A DNA stretch of 64,000 nucleotides from Pseudozobellia thermophila (GTDB lineage: Bacteria > Bacteroidota > Bacteroidia > Flavobacteriales > Flavobacteriaceae). The translations under genes and the position numbers were made by a program. Below the pieces are notes generated by a model, which was given only the letters and a program-made list of their open reading frames with translations, made no database searches and had not been told where the DNA came from. Location of the stretch: contig NZ_FQYU01000002.1 in NCBI RefSeq assembly GCF_900141855.1, forward strand, positions 992,001 through 1,056,000, given 5' to 3'. How positions within the stretch are numbered: the first letter of the stretch is position 1; every line of letters begins with the position of its first letter. Positions 8,123 to 17,428 of the stretch are shown one piece after another.

Positions 8123-9634
8123 TTACGCCAGTAGATCTTTGACGACGTTGCCATGAACATCGGTCAATCTAAATCTACGTCCTTGGTGTTTAAAGGTCAG
8201 TCTTTCGTGGTCAATACCGAATAGATGCAATAAGGTGGCATGGAAATCGTGCACATGTACCGGGTCTTTGACAACATTGTAACTAAAGTCGTCGGTTTCG
8301 CCGTAGGTGATTCCCTTTTTCACCCCTGCCCCGGCCATCCACATGGTAAAGGCCTTGGGATGGTGGTCCCTACCGTAATTGTCCTTGGTCAATTGCCCTT
8401 GGGAATAGACCGTACGGCCGAATTCACCGCCCCAGACCACCAAGGTATCTTCGAGCATTCCCCTTTGTTTTAAGTCTTGGAGCAAGGCCGCCGTTCCTTG
8501 GTCGGTCTGCTTGCACTTATTTCGCACCCCACCCGGACAGGCGATATGTTGATCCCATCCTTGATGGTACAACTGAACGAACTTCACCCCCTTCTCCAAG
8601 AGTTTTCGGGCCATCAAACAGTTGGCGGCATAGGTTCCGGGCTCCCGACTGTCTTCGCCGTACATATCAAAAATGTAATCCGGTTCATCGGACATATCGG
8701 TTACCTCCGGTACGGAAGTCTGCATGCGGAAGGCCATTTCATACTGCTTCATTCGCGCTACGATTTCCGGGTCTCCGTAGGCATCGTTCTGCAAGGTGTT
8801 CAGTTTTCCGAGGTAATCGAGCATTTTTCTACGGTCGTTCCCATCGTAGTTCTCCGGGTCGCTCAAATACAGGACGGGGTCCTTGCCCGACCTAAACTGT
8901 ACGCCCTGATGTTCGGTGGGCAGGAATCCGTTGCCCCAAAGCCGGGAATACAAGGGCTGCCCTCCCTGTCCTTTCGTAATCAAGGTAATGAAGGTCGGCA
9001 GGTTTTCGTTATCGCTGCCCAGGCCGTAGCTTAACCACGCGCCGATGGACGGCCTCCCGGGCAACTGGTTTCCCGTCTGCATAAAGGTAATGGCGGGATC
9101 GTGGTTGATCTGCTCGGTTTGCATGGATTTGATAAAGCAGATATCGTCCACCACCTTCGAGGTATGTGGCAAAAGTTCACTTACCCACGCCCTCGATTCA
9201 CCATATTGCTTAAAGTCCATAATGGACGGTGCTATAGGGAAGGACGATTGTTGGGCGCTCATGCCCGTTAGGCGTTGTCCCTGTCTTACCGATGGCGGCA
9301 GATCCTGACCGAACATGTCCTTGAGCTTAGGCTTGTAATCGAACATATCCAATTGGGAGGGCCCACCACTCTGGAAGAGGTAAACAATGCGTTTTGCCTT
9401 TGGCATGTGGTGGGGCAGCCCCAATTTATTTCGAGTAAAACTTCCCACCGGGTCATTGTTCGCCAATACATCACCGGCCTTGGCAAAGGCCTTTTCGGTC
9501 TTTAAGAGAGACCCCAATGCCAAGGCCCCGATACCCAAAGAGGTTTTGGTCAAGAAGTGTCTCCTGTCCCAATGCTTTTCCACTTCCTGTAAATCTTTGT
9601 TGTTCGATCTTAAAGTGTCATGTCCGTCGCACAT
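8123..9634 (-). CDS. Tat-exported DUF1501 family protein
   Basis: This 503-residue protein has a twin-arginine signal DRRHFLTKTSLGIGALALGS near residues 23-42. The body is a typical full-length DUF1501 domain with QSGGPSQLDMFDYKP (near 90), ...VVWGGEFGRT (near 400), GRDHHPKAFTMWMAGAG (near 425) and HDFHATLLHLFGIDH (near 470). DUF1501 is related to the alkaline phosphatase/sulfatase superfamily, and the Asp/His-rich segments fit a metal site, but no member's substrate is firmly known to me. These genes are very common in Planctomycetes, usually next to DUF1549/DUF1553 genes, exactly as here, where the partner ends 16 bases upstream. It is probably periplasmic. Confidence 0.88.
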   Translation of the reverse strand: MCDGHDTLRSNNKDLQEVEKHWDRRHFLTKTSLGIGALALGSLLKTEKAFAKAGDVLANNDPVGSFTRNKLGLPHHMPKAKRIVYLFQSGGPSQLDMFDYKPKLKDMFGQDLPPSVRQGQRLTGMSAQQSSFPIAPSIMDFKQYGESRAWVSELLPHTSKVVDDICFIKSMQTEQINHDPAITFMQTGNQLPGRPSIGAWLSYGLGSDNENLPTFITLITKGQGGQPLYSRLWGNGFLPTEHQGVQFRSGKDPVLYLSDPENYDGNDRRKMLDYLGKLNTLQNDAYGDPEIVARMKQYEMAFRMQTSVPEVTDMSDEPDYIFDMYGEDSREPGTYAANCLMARKLLEKGVKFVQLYHQGWDQHIACPGGVRNKCKQTDQGTAALLQDLKQRGMLEDTLVVWGGEFGRTVYSQGQLTKDNYGRDHHPKAFTMWMAGAGVKKGITYGETDDFSYNVVKDPVHVHDFHATLLHLFGIDHERLTFKHQGRRFRLTDVHGNVVKDLLA

Positions 9635-9649
9635 AAGAAACTGTTTTTA

Positions 9650-12600
9650 TTATCTTTTTGTTATGGTGGCATCCAAATTCATGATGGTACTGGCCACTAC
9701 GGCATTTGCCGCTACCAAGGCCTTATCGGCATCGTCAGTGACCCTAAACTCGCCCGTATTGAGCCATCCTTCGGTCTTGGCCCCGTTTTCCTTGAACTTT
9801 TGGTATTCCTCGTCCCTAAGTTCCAAGAGCAATTTCATCTCCGCTGCCTTCGGCTTTCTACCGGTCAGTCGTAGAAAAGTGTCCTCGATCGCTTTCGGGG
9901 CTTCGTCAAAGGCCAGCATATTCTTGCCTATGACCCTTGAAGCCTCGATATAGGTAGGATCGTTGAGCAGCACCAAGGCCTGGAGGGGCGTATTGGTCTT
10001 TTGCCTTCTCGTCGTACAGACCGATCGATCCGGTGCATCGAAAGTGGCGATGGTAGGGTGTGGAACAGATCGCTTCCAGATGGTGTACATACTTCTTCGG
10101 TACAGTTTGTCACCCGTATCGGGGGTGTATTCCGTTCCATTGATCTTCCATAATCCCTTGGGCTGATAAGGCCGAACACTGGGGCCTCCGATGGAATCGT
10201 TCAACAACCCCGATGCTACCAGGGCATTGTCCCTTAGCATTTCCCCGGTCAATCTTCTGGCCGGTCCCCTGGCCAACAAACGGTTCTCCCCATCGATCTC
10301 GAGCAGCTCGTCGCTCGCCAAGGACGATTGCCTATAGGTGGCCGACATTACTATTTTTTTGTGCAGGGCCTTCACGTCCCATCCGCTTTCCATAAAGTCG
10401 ACCGCCAACCAATCCAATAATTTGGGATGCGATGGCAACTCGCCCTGATTGCCGAAATCTTCCACGGTCTTTACGAGGCCCGTTCCGAAGAGCTTCGACC
10501 AATACCGGTTTACGGCGACACGGGCCGTAAGCGGATTGTCCTTATGGGTGATCCATTTGGCCAGCCCCAGTCGGTTTTTGGGCAAACTATCGGGAAACGG
10601 CAACACCGCTTCAGGGGTATTCGGATATACCCGCTCGCCGTAGGCGTCGTACTGGCCGCGTTCAAGGACAAAGGTTTCCCTAGGCTCGGGCATTTCCTTC
10701 ATTACCATTACCTCCTTTATTTTTTCCACGCTGTCGTTCTTGGTGGCCCGGATCTCGGCCAACTCCGATAGGTATTTTTTGTAGCGATCCGACTTACGCG
10801 ACAAATAGTACGCCCTTAGACCTTCTTTCTCTTCAGGCGATAAGCGATCGGGCATTTTTGCCAAAATGGATTTAAGGCTGGCGGGATTTGCCACTTGAAG
10901 AACCTCAAGGGGCGAGAGTTCCTTTTCGAAGACCACCAGGTCGTCGACCGTGGCGCCACCGATACCCTTTCCACGCCATCGAGCACCGATTTTTAGCCCG
11001 GGCTCTTGTGGGCCCTTGTATATTTTATCCGTGTAATTGTTAAAGATAATGTCCTTGTACAGGTTATCGTGCACTACCTTGGTTTTCATTTCGGCCCCGT
11101 CCAGGTAGACCTTAAAACCATCGGCCTTGCTGGAGCCATCGTAGGTCATTGTCAATTGCACCCATTTCTCCTTGGGCACCTCTTCCAAACTTTCCTTCAC
11201 AATGGCATTGTCGGGCCAGACATGGGCCATAAGGATCTCGATTTTATTGTCTTTGATGTTCAGGTGATAGCCCCGGTAACTATGCAACCTTGTTCCGAGC
11301 ATCTTGTGAAAGACGACGCCCTCTTCCAGGTCTTTGGGTATAAAGACACGTATACCGATGCTAAAGGGATCGTGGCGCCTGTAGATCCCCAATTTGTCCA
11401 AATCCAAGAAGACGTCACCATCCATTTTCAAGCCCTTGCCCGAATAGCCCTCCGTGAACACAGGTTGCTCGTTACGTGTAAAATTGGTACGCATCTCACC
11501 TTTTTGGGCGGGATTTACCTTATTGTAAAGCCGGCCGTCGTCAAAATCGTAGTGCACCTTCAATTTTTCAGGCTTGTCATCGGCATTTATGTTCCGGTAT
11601 GCGGCCGAAGCGATCCACGCTTCCGCCTGTTTGGACTCCTCCGCCACCACATCGGCCATCTCCTCTTGCTTTTTACCCAAAATACCGTCGATATAGGCCA
11701 AGAATTGCTCTTCCTCTTCGGTAGGAAGCATCAAGGTGGGTACCGGCATGGAGAAATCCCACGGAATCTGCCCCGTTTCGTTTACATTGTTGAAAAAACT
11801 GTACATCTCGAAATAGTTCTTCTGGGAAATCGGGTCGTATTTGTGGTCGTGACATTTGGCACAGGCTACCGTAAGTCCCAAAAGCCCCTGGCCCATAACA
11901 TTGGTACGGTCGGAAACGTATTCAGAACGGAATTCCTCATCTACGATCCCTCCTTCCAGGTTTTGTGGGTGCAGGCGGTTGAAGGTGGTGGCCAGAATTT
12001 GCTCGCGAGTGGCATTGGGGAACATATCGCCGGCCATCTGCCATTCGACAAACTGATCATAGGGCATGTTCTCGTTGAAGGATTTGATCACCCAGTCCCT
12101 CCACACCGAAACATCCCTGTACCTGTCTACCGTATATCCATGGGTATCGGCATAGCGTGCGAGGTCCATCCAATCGAGGGCCATGTGCTCGCCGTAGTGC
12201 TCGGACGCCAACAATCTGTCGACCTCCTCTTCGTATGCATTGCCGGAATCGTTGTTGACAAAGCGCTCAATGTCCTCGGGTGTGGGCGGCAGGCCCGTAA
12301 GGTCGAAGGACACCCGGCGCAATAGGGTTTCCTTGTCGGCCTCCCCATTCTGTTCCAGACCTTCCTGCTCCAATTTGGCCAACACAAAACGGTCTATCTC
12401 GTTGACGACCCTCCCTGATTTTACCGTGGGCGGCGCCACTTTTTCGGGTTTGATAAAGGCCCAATGGTCTTTGTATTCCGCCCCTTCCTCTATCCATTTG
12501 ATCAGTATGGCCTTTTCTTTATTGGTAAGGGACAAATGGGAATCGGGGGATGGCATTACTACATTGGGATCCTCCGACAAAATACGGTAAAACAGCTCGC

Positions 12601-12922
12601 TCTTTTCGGGTTTCCCAGGAACAATGGCGTACTTACCGGGCGATTCGGGCAATTCGGAATAGGCAAAATCCGCCTCGTGCAGCTGCAGCCCCGCTTCAAT
12701 CTTTCCCTTGTCGGGCCCGTGGCACAGATAGCACTTGTCCGACAAAATAGGTTTAATGTCTTGGTTAAAATCCAATGTTGGGGGCAAAGCTTCGTATTCC
12801 TGGGCCACCTCTTCGGGCAAGTCCGGTCCGCCACAAGCCACCGCCAACATGACGAATAAAAGCGTAAAACAAATATTCTGCCTATAATACATGGTATAAG
12901 GTTTGGTCTTTAATTTGTTCAA
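9650..12922 (-). CDS. planctomycete-type cytochrome lipoprotein, DUF1549/DUF1553 with LamG-like insert
   Basis: This 1090-residue protein appears to be a lipoprotein (lipobox around LAVAC, just before residue 31). Domains in order: PSCyt1 heme domain with CYLCH (near 62); DUF1549 (PSCyt2) with FVNNDSGNAYEEEVDRLL and LDWMDLARYADTHGYTVD, followed by a second CxxCH site, CAKCHDHKYDPI (near 358); a LamG/concanavalin-like sandwich around 490-680; and DUF1553 (PSD1) from about 800 with NPLTARVAVNRYW, RLTGEMLRDNALVASGLL and RRSMYTIWKRS. Two CxxCH sites predict up to two covalent hemes. It is the natural partner of the downstream DUF1501 gene. Met11 at 12892 is an alternative start that gives a more standard signal peptide. 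Function unknown; a periplasmic or surface redox role on carbohydrates is inference, supported only by location. Confidence 0.88.
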   Translation of the reverse strand: MNKLKTKPYTMYYRQNICFTLLFVMLAVACGGPDLPEEVAQEYEALPPTLDFNQDIKPILSDKCYLCHGPDKGKIEAGLQLHEADFAYSELPESPGKYAIVPGKPEKSELFYRILSEDPNVVMPSPDSHLSLTNKEKAILIKWIEEGAEYKDHWAFIKPEKVAPPTVKSGRVVNEIDRFVLAKLEQEGLEQNGEADKETLLRRVSFDLTGLPPTPEDIERFVNNDSGNAYEEEVDRLLASEHYGEHMALDWMDLARYADTHGYTVDRYRDVSVWRDWVIKSFNENMPYDQFVEWQMAGDMFPNATREQILATTFNRLHPQNLEGGIVDEEFRSEYVSDRTNVMGQGLLGLTVACAKCHDHKYDPISQKNYFEMYSFFNNVNETGQIPWDFSMPVPTLMLPTEEEEQFLAYIDGILGKKQEEMADVVAEESKQAEAWIASAAYRNINADDKPEKLKVHYDFDDGRLYNKVNPAQKGEMRTNFTRNEQPVFTEGYSGKGLKMDGDVFLDLDKLGIYRRHDPFSIGIRVFIPKDLEEGVVFHKMLGTRLHSYRGYHLNIKDNKIEILMAHVWPDNAIVKESLEEVPKEKWVQLTMTYDGSSKADGFKVYLDGAEMKTKVVHDNLYKDIIFNNYTDKIYKGPQEPGLKIGARWRGKGIGGATVDDLVVFEKELSPLEVLQVANPASLKSILAKMPDRLSPEEKEGLRAYYLSRKSDRYKKYLSELAEIRATKNDSVEKIKEVMVMKEMPEPRETFVLERGQYDAYGERVYPNTPEAVLPFPDSLPKNRLGLAKWITHKDNPLTARVAVNRYWSKLFGTGLVKTVEDFGNQGELPSHPKLLDWLAVDFMESGWDVKALHKKIVMSATYRQSSLASDELLEIDGENRLLARGPARRLTGEMLRDNALVASGLLNDSIGGPSVRPYQPKGLWKINGTEYTPDTGDKLYRRSMYTIWKRSVPHPTIATFDAPDRSVCTTRRQKTNTPLQALVLLNDPTYIEASRVIGKNMLAFDEAPKAIEDTFLRLTGRKPKAAEMKLLLELRDEEYQKFKENGAKTEGWLNTGEFRVTDDADKALVAANAVVASTIMNLDATITKR

Positions 12923-12997
12923 ATCTAGGGATACGCATCATTTTACACCATGCCCAAAAAAGACAAAAAAATGTGTGTTTCCGACTTTTAACATAAA

Positions 12998-14338
12998 TCA
13001 GGCGAATTTTCTATCCTTTCTGGACCTCAGTTTATTGGCTTCGCCGTCCTTTATAAACTTTTCCTTTTGCGGGTCCCATTCCAACCTACGGTTCAACCGA
13101 TAGGCTATATTGGCCAAGTGGCATATCGTGGCCGACCTATGACCGGTTTCCACATCGCAAATCGGTTTTTTTCGCGACCGCATCGACTCCAGCCAATTCA
13201 GGGTATGGTTAATGGACTTGTACAAGTTGACGTCGGTACCCGACAATGGGGTCTTCGCCAAGGCTTCCGGGGTGGTCTCAAAATAACTTCGACTGATATC
13301 CATTTTACCCTCACTGCCAAAAAAGCGCACGCCCCAGCCGCGGCCGAAGTCCTTGTGCTCCACCTCGATACCGTTGGCGTAGTACATTTTCAATCCACGA
13401 ACGGCACCGGCATCCGAAGGAGGGAGCAATTCAACGGGGCCCGTATGGTCGGTGCCCAGGGCCCATTGTACAATATCGAACATATGTGCGCCCCAATCGG
13501 AAAGGATTCCACCCCCTGTCTCCTGGAACAGGCGCCAGTCGGGCCAAAATTTCACATCGTTGGAAGCGGGTGACAATCGGTGATTGTATGCCAGCAAGGG
13601 GGCCGGGCCGCACCAATGGTTCCAGTTCACTTCGGCAGGTATGTCCTCACCTTTCAAATCGTAAGGTCTGGCGGGATCGCCGACATTGACCTCTACCTTT
13701 TGTATAGTACCCAAGTACCCATTGCGGACCAACTCACAGGCCCGCCTGAAGTTTTCCCAAGACCGCTGCATGCTGCCCACCTGTAAAACGGCCTGAGCTT
13801 TATTGACCGCCTTTACCATTTTTCGGCCTTCCACAATGTTGTGCGACAAGGGCTTTTCGCAGTACACATCCTTGTCGGCCCGCAAACTGTCCATAACATG
13901 CCTTGCATGCCAGTGGTCGGGAGAGGCGATAACCACCCCGTCTATGGCCTCCAGCTCGAGCATTTCGAGATAGTTGTGAAAACTTTGCACTCCATTTTTC
14001 CTGGCCGTACCCCAGATTTCACCGTGGGTTTTGGCCACGTGGTCTTTGAACCACTCGTTTTTGGTGGTCCAAACATCGGAACAGGCGATAATTTCAGCAT
14101 TGTTCTTAATGAGGTTTACCGCCAATCCCCGACTTTGTTTGCCAAGACCGATAAAGGCAAGGTTGACCTTATCGCTGGGAGCCACAAAACCCCTGCCCAA
14201 CACATGTCGAGGCACAAGGCTTACCGCCCCAAGGGCCAGTGCCGTGCCCCTTATAAACTTTCGTCGGCCATTCCCTGGATTTTTTTTGTTCAATTCCGAC
14301 TTTTTCATCAACTTAGCTTTCCCTTTGTCTCTTTTCAT
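12998..14338 (-). CDS. Tat-exported Gfo/Idh/MocA family oxidoreductase
   Basis: This 446-residue protein has a Tat signal (GRRKFIRGTALALGAVS, residues about 25-41). It is followed by an N-terminal NAD(P)-binding Rossmann domain (FIGLGKQSRGLA near 60, VVIASPDHWHARH near 125 and the family motif CEKPLSHN near 145) and a C-terminal alpha/beta domain. Members of this exported group oxidise or reduce sugars with a tightly bound cofactor, as glucose-fructose oxidoreductase does. It is the promoter-proximal gene of the redox operon, 75 bases upstream of the DUF1553 gene. A direct-repeat operator candidate lies 60-85 bases upstream. Met11 is an alternative start. GH109 glycosidases share this fold, but I see no specific GH109 signature and prefer oxidoreductase. 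Confidence 0.85.
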   Translation of the reverse strand: MKRDKGKAKLMKKSELNKKNPGNGRRKFIRGTALALGAVSLVPRHVLGRGFVAPSDKVNLAFIGLGKQSRGLAVNLIKNNAEIIACSDVWTTKNEWFKDHVAKTHGEIWGTARKNGVQSFHNYLEMLELEAIDGVVIASPDHWHARHVMDSLRADKDVYCEKPLSHNIVEGRKMVKAVNKAQAVLQVGSMQRSWENFRRACELVRNGYLGTIQKVEVNVGDPARPYDLKGEDIPAEVNWNHWCGPAPLLAYNHRLSPASNDVKFWPDWRLFQETGGGILSDWGAHMFDIVQWALGTDHTGPVELLPPSDAGAVRGLKMYYANGIEVEHKDFGRGWGVRFFGSEGKMDISRSYFETTPEALAKTPLSGTDVNLYKSINHTLNWLESMRSRKKPICDVETGHRSATICHLANIAYRLNRRLEWDPQKEKFIKDGEANKLRSRKDRKFA

Positions 14339-14394
14339 TTCCGCAATAGGCTTAGAATCTCTTAAAGGTATGGCGAATTGCCGTTTTAAGGTGA

Positions 14395-14423
14395 TACAAA
14401 TAGTTAGGATAGTACAACAAATG
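14395..14423 (-). promoter_or_regulatory. 21-bp-spaced direct repeat (CATTTGTT-like half-sites) upstream of the redox operon
   Basis: Read on the minus strand, CATTTGTTGT starts at 14423 and TATTTGTATC starts at 14402, exactly 21 bp apart. The second half-site begins 64 bases before the ATG of the Gfo/Idh/MocA gene. A TACCTTTA sequence at 14370-14363 is close to the Bacteroidota -7 consensus TAnnTTTG. The same arrangement occurs at 22384, 44546 and 46434. Two direct half-sites two helical turns apart is the classic binding mode of AraC-type proteins, and an AraC gene starts 8 bases away on the other strand. Confidence 0.6.
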
Positions 14424-14430
14424 TTTTATC

Positions 14431-15306
14431 ATGCTCGAATTACTTCAAAACCTTCAAGTTACCTTACTGCACACGGGCTACGCCAAATTGGGCCCAGAAT
14501 GGGATTTCGACAATGTTATCAGCCCTTTTATCCGGCTTTTTTATGTAACCAAGGGGTCGGCAACGGTACACCATTCAAATAAAACCTTTCATACCAAAGA
14601 AGGGCACATGTACCTCATTCCCAGTTATACATACAACCGCTACAAGAGCACCCCATACCACGAACAGTATTACATCAGTATATTTGAGGAAGTTCTGTCG
14701 GGGCCATCGATATTTAACATGAGAACCTTTGCCTATGAGGTACCCTTACAGGAAGGCGACGAACTGCTCTTTAAACGCTTGGTAAAAATGTATCCGGAAC
14801 GCAAAATCGTCAATTCCGATCCGAAGTCCTATGTACACCGCCCCCAAGAACTTATGGCCCAAAACAGGCAGAACGCACAAACGAATACCTCGCGTTTTTT
14901 GGAAACGCAGGGCATCCTTTATGTACTCCTGTCCCGATTCGTAAAAAACGTGGTCCCGAACCGGACCGACCAATCCAACGATTATAGGTTCGCAAATGTC
15001 CTTCGCTACATCTCGGAGAACCTCCACACCCAACTTCGGGTGCAAGACCTGGCCCGTCTATGCCATTTAAACACCGATCATTTTTCCCGTTTGTTTTTGC
15101 AAGAGTGCGGTATAAGGCCCCTAAAATATATCCAGACCCGACGGATCGAACGGGCCCAATTGCTACTTTGGACGACCAACCAGACACTGGAAGAAATTGC
15201 CCATAAAGTAGGAATGGGCAATTTTTCATACTTCTCCAAGACCTTTAAAAAGATTACGGGCACAACCCCCGGAAAGTATAGGAAGCAACAAAAAATTACG
15301 CCCTGA
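14431..15306 (+). CDS. AraC-family transcriptional regulator (candidate PUL-wide regulator)
   Basis: This 291-residue protein has an N-terminal cupin-like ligand domain (TKGSATVHHSNKTFHTKEGH, residues about 40-60) and a C-terminal AraC DNA-binding domain with LARLCHLNTDHFSRLFLQE and LEEIAHKVGMGNFSYFSKTFKK, ending GTTPGKYRK. It is divergent from the planctomycete-like redox operon. The repeat at 14395-14423 lies immediately upstream, so autoregulation is plausible. Because the same repeat stands before SusC at 22467 and before the GH29/sugar operon at 46534, this protein is the best local candidate for coordinating them. The HTCS at the right edge is the competing candidate, as its output domain belongs to the same family. 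Confidence 0.9.
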   Translation: MLELLQNLQVTLLHTGYAKLGPEWDFDNVISPFIRLFYVTKGSATVHHSNKTFHTKEGHMYLIPSYTYNRYKSTPYHEQYYISIFEEVLSGPSIFNMRTFAYEVPLQEGDELLFKRLVKMYPERKIVNSDPKSYVHRPQELMAQNRQNAQTNTSRFLETQGILYVLLSRFVKNVVPNRTDQSNDYRFANVLRYISENLHTQLRVQDLARLCHLNTDHFSRLFLQECGIRPLKYIQTRRIERAQLLLWTTNQTLEEIAHKVGMGNFSYFSKTFKKITGTTPGKYRKQQKITP

Positions 15307-15377
15307 CACCTAAGTCTTCTTTGAATTCAAAAATTTCGGAAAACCCCAAAAACGCAGGATTGGAGCCATTGCCTAAC

Positions 15378-15388
15378 CATTTGTTTCA
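15378..15388 (+). promoter_or_regulatory. single CATTTGTT-like half-site upstream of the DUF5060 gene
   Basis: The sequence CATTTGTTTCA at 15378-15388 matches the half-site of the direct repeats found elsewhere in the locus. No convincing partner is present 21 bp to either side. A TATCTTAG at 15453-15460, close to the -7 consensus, lies 28 bases before the ATG at 15488. The remainder of 15307-15487 shows nothing else I can name. Weak evidence. Confidence 0.3.
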
Positions 15389-15487
15389 GTATTTGGGATG
15401 CTTCCCTCCCATTCGCCCCTCCTTGGAGACGGACTACCCCATAAATATCCCTTATCTTAGTGAAAACCAAAAAAAATCAACATAACA

Positions 15488-17404
15488 ATGACATCATTAT
15501 TTTACCAGGGGAACCGCCTCAAGGGCCAATTCAAGACCCCTTCAAGACCTAATTGCGGACTAGGAAGCAATCGACTATGGCAGAAGACACAAATGCTGTT
15601 TTTTTTGCTTTTGGCGGCAGCAACGACAACCGTATACGGGCAAGCACCGCAGATAACGGGAGAACTGAAAAAGTGGCACAAGGTCACCCTCACCTTTGAA
15701 GGACCGGAGAGCTCCGAAGATGCCGAGTACAACCCGTTTATGAATTACAGGCTCAACATCTTGTTCGTGCATCCGGAAAGCGGAAAGGAATACCTTGTCC
15801 CGGGCTATTTTGCAGCGGACGGAAATGCCGCGGAGACCTCGGCAATAGGTGGCAACAAATGGCGGGCCCATTTTGCCCCTGACGAAGTAGGCCGATGGGA
15901 ATTTAAGGTCGATTTCAGAAAGGGAAGCTACTGCGCCGTCAGTTCTAAGCCCGACACAGGGGTCAGCGGCGGTTTTATGGATGCTTACCAAGGCGAATTT
16001 ACCATTGCGCCTACCGATAAGACAGGCCGTGATTTTAGGGCCAAAGGCAGGTTGCAATACGTGGGCGAACGCTATTTAAAATTTGCCGAGACAGGGGAAT
16101 ACTTTCTAAAACAAGGTGCCGATGCGCCCGAAAACTTTCTCGCCTATGCGGATTTTGATGGCACCTTTCACAATGATGGCCATAAGGATGACCTGGTAAA
16201 GACATGGGAAAGCCATCTACAGGATTGGAAAAACGGCGACCCCACTTGGAAAAACGGCAAGGGAAAAGCCATGATAGGCGCCCTGAATTACTTGGCCGGC
16301 AAGGGCCTTAACGCCTTTTCCTTTTTGACCAACAATATTGAAGGCGACGACCAGAACGTATTCCCCTATGTGGATTACGATACCTGGGACCGCATTGATG
16401 TCTCTAAAATGGACCAATGGGAAATCGTCTTTGGGCACGCCCAAAAAATGGGCCTGTTCCTGCATTTTAAGACCTTGGAAGTCGAAAACCAAGGGCTATT
16501 GGACAATGGTGGCGTAGGGGCCAACAGCAAATTATACTATCGGGAACTCATAGCGCGCTTCGGCCACCATTTGGCCCTGAACTGGAACCTATGTGAAGAG
16601 AACGGGGAATGGGTCAAGAACCCGAAGACACCGCCACAGGACACTCCCGAACGTTTGGCCATGGCCCATTATTTTAAGCAAAACGACCCCTACCACCACC
16701 ACTTGGTCATCCACAACGGGAAAAAGTTCGACGACCTTCTTGGTCCCGAATCGGGTATTACGGGTCCTTCGGTGCAAACCCATAGAAAAGATTTCGCCAG
16801 CATTCACAAAGAGGTATTGCACTGGTTGGAAGCCTCGGAAAACGCCGGTTATCCGTGGGCCGTTGCCGTTGACGAACCCGGGGACGCACAACATTCGCTT
16901 TTGCCGGATGCAGAAGACCCCGATCACGACCTGGCCCGTAGGAATGGTCTTTGGGGGACCCTTATGGCCGGTGGATGGGGCAATGAATGGTATTTTGGCT
17001 ATGCCCATGAGCACTCCGACCTTACCTGTGAAGATTACCGAAGCCGGGACCTATTTTGGGACCAGGCCAATAACGCATTGACCTTTTTTAAAGACAATCG
17101 AATTCCCTTTTACGAGATGGAAAACCGTAATGAACTGGTCGGAAACCCCGAAAATGAAAATACGGTTTACTGTCTGGCCAAGGAAGGCGAGGTCTATGTC
17201 ATTTATATAAACGACGCCGACAAGGTGGAGTTGGATCTTACACATACATCCAATTCATTTGAAGTGCAGTGGTACAACCCCAAAAAAGGCGGAAAATTAA
17301 TACAGGGCAAAACAAAAAAAGTAGACGGCGGCCAAAATGTCGATTTAGGAAAAACCCCAAGTAAAAAGCAGAAAGATTGGGTCATCTTGTTGACCAAAAT
17401 TTAG
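15488..17404 (+). CDS. secreted DUF5060-containing putative glycoside hydrolase
   Basis: This 638-residue protein has an N-terminal signal sequence ending near VYGQ (residue about 52). A DUF5060 beta-sandwich (HKVTLTFEGPESSE, WRAHFAPDEVGRWEFKVDF) spans about 60-170. A TIM-barrel-like region spans about 190-540 with NWNLCEENGEW (near 365) and AVAVDEPGDAQHS (near 465), acidic motifs that could supply catalytic Glu/Asp. A small C-terminal beta domain of the collagen-binding type is present (YVIYINDADKVELDL, WYNPKKGG). Related proteins are common in marine PULs, but I cannot assign a CAZy family. Met36 at 15593 is an alternative start, though it would leave the signal peptide without a basic n-region. 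It is a monocistronic plus-strand gene between the AraC gene and the SusD of the first SusCD pair, with a strong hairpin just past its end. Confidence 0.72.
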   Translation: MTSLFYQGNRLKGQFKTPSRPNCGLGSNRLWQKTQMLFFLLLAAATTTVYGQAPQITGELKKWHKVTLTFEGPESSEDAEYNPFMNYRLNILFVHPESGKEYLVPGYFAADGNAAETSAIGGNKWRAHFAPDEVGRWEFKVDFRKGSYCAVSSKPDTGVSGGFMDAYQGEFTIAPTDKTGRDFRAKGRLQYVGERYLKFAETGEYFLKQGADAPENFLAYADFDGTFHNDGHKDDLVKTWESHLQDWKNGDPTWKNGKGKAMIGALNYLAGKGLNAFSFLTNNIEGDDQNVFPYVDYDTWDRIDVSKMDQWEIVFGHAQKMGLFLHFKTLEVENQGLLDNGGVGANSKLYYRELIARFGHHLALNWNLCEENGEWVKNPKTPPQDTPERLAMAHYFKQNDPYHHHLVIHNGKKFDDLLGPESGITGPSVQTHRKDFASIHKEVLHWLEASENAGYPWAVAVDEPGDAQHSLLPDAEDPDHDLARRNGLWGTLMAGGWGNEWYFGYAHEHSDLTCEDYRSRDLFWDQANNALTFFKDNRIPFYEMENRNELVGNPENENTVYCLAKEGEVYVIYINDADKVELDLTHTSNSFEVQWYNPKKGGKLIQGKTKKVDGGQNVDLGKTPSKKQKDWVILLTKI

Positions 17405-17428
17405 CCGAAGGCAATTTTATCCCAACAC

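Noticed and set aside
11006-12325. A 439-residue open frame on the plus strand
   Set aside because: It lies wholly antisense to the DUF1549/DUF1553 gene, has no recognisable domain, start context or signal, and has the composition of a shadow frame in GC-balanced coding DNA.
12998-14338. GH109 alpha-N-acetylgalactosaminidase
   Set aside because: It shares the fold and Tat export, but no GH109-specific signature was found, and the operon is redox in character; Gfo/Idh/MocA oxidoreductase is the safer name.
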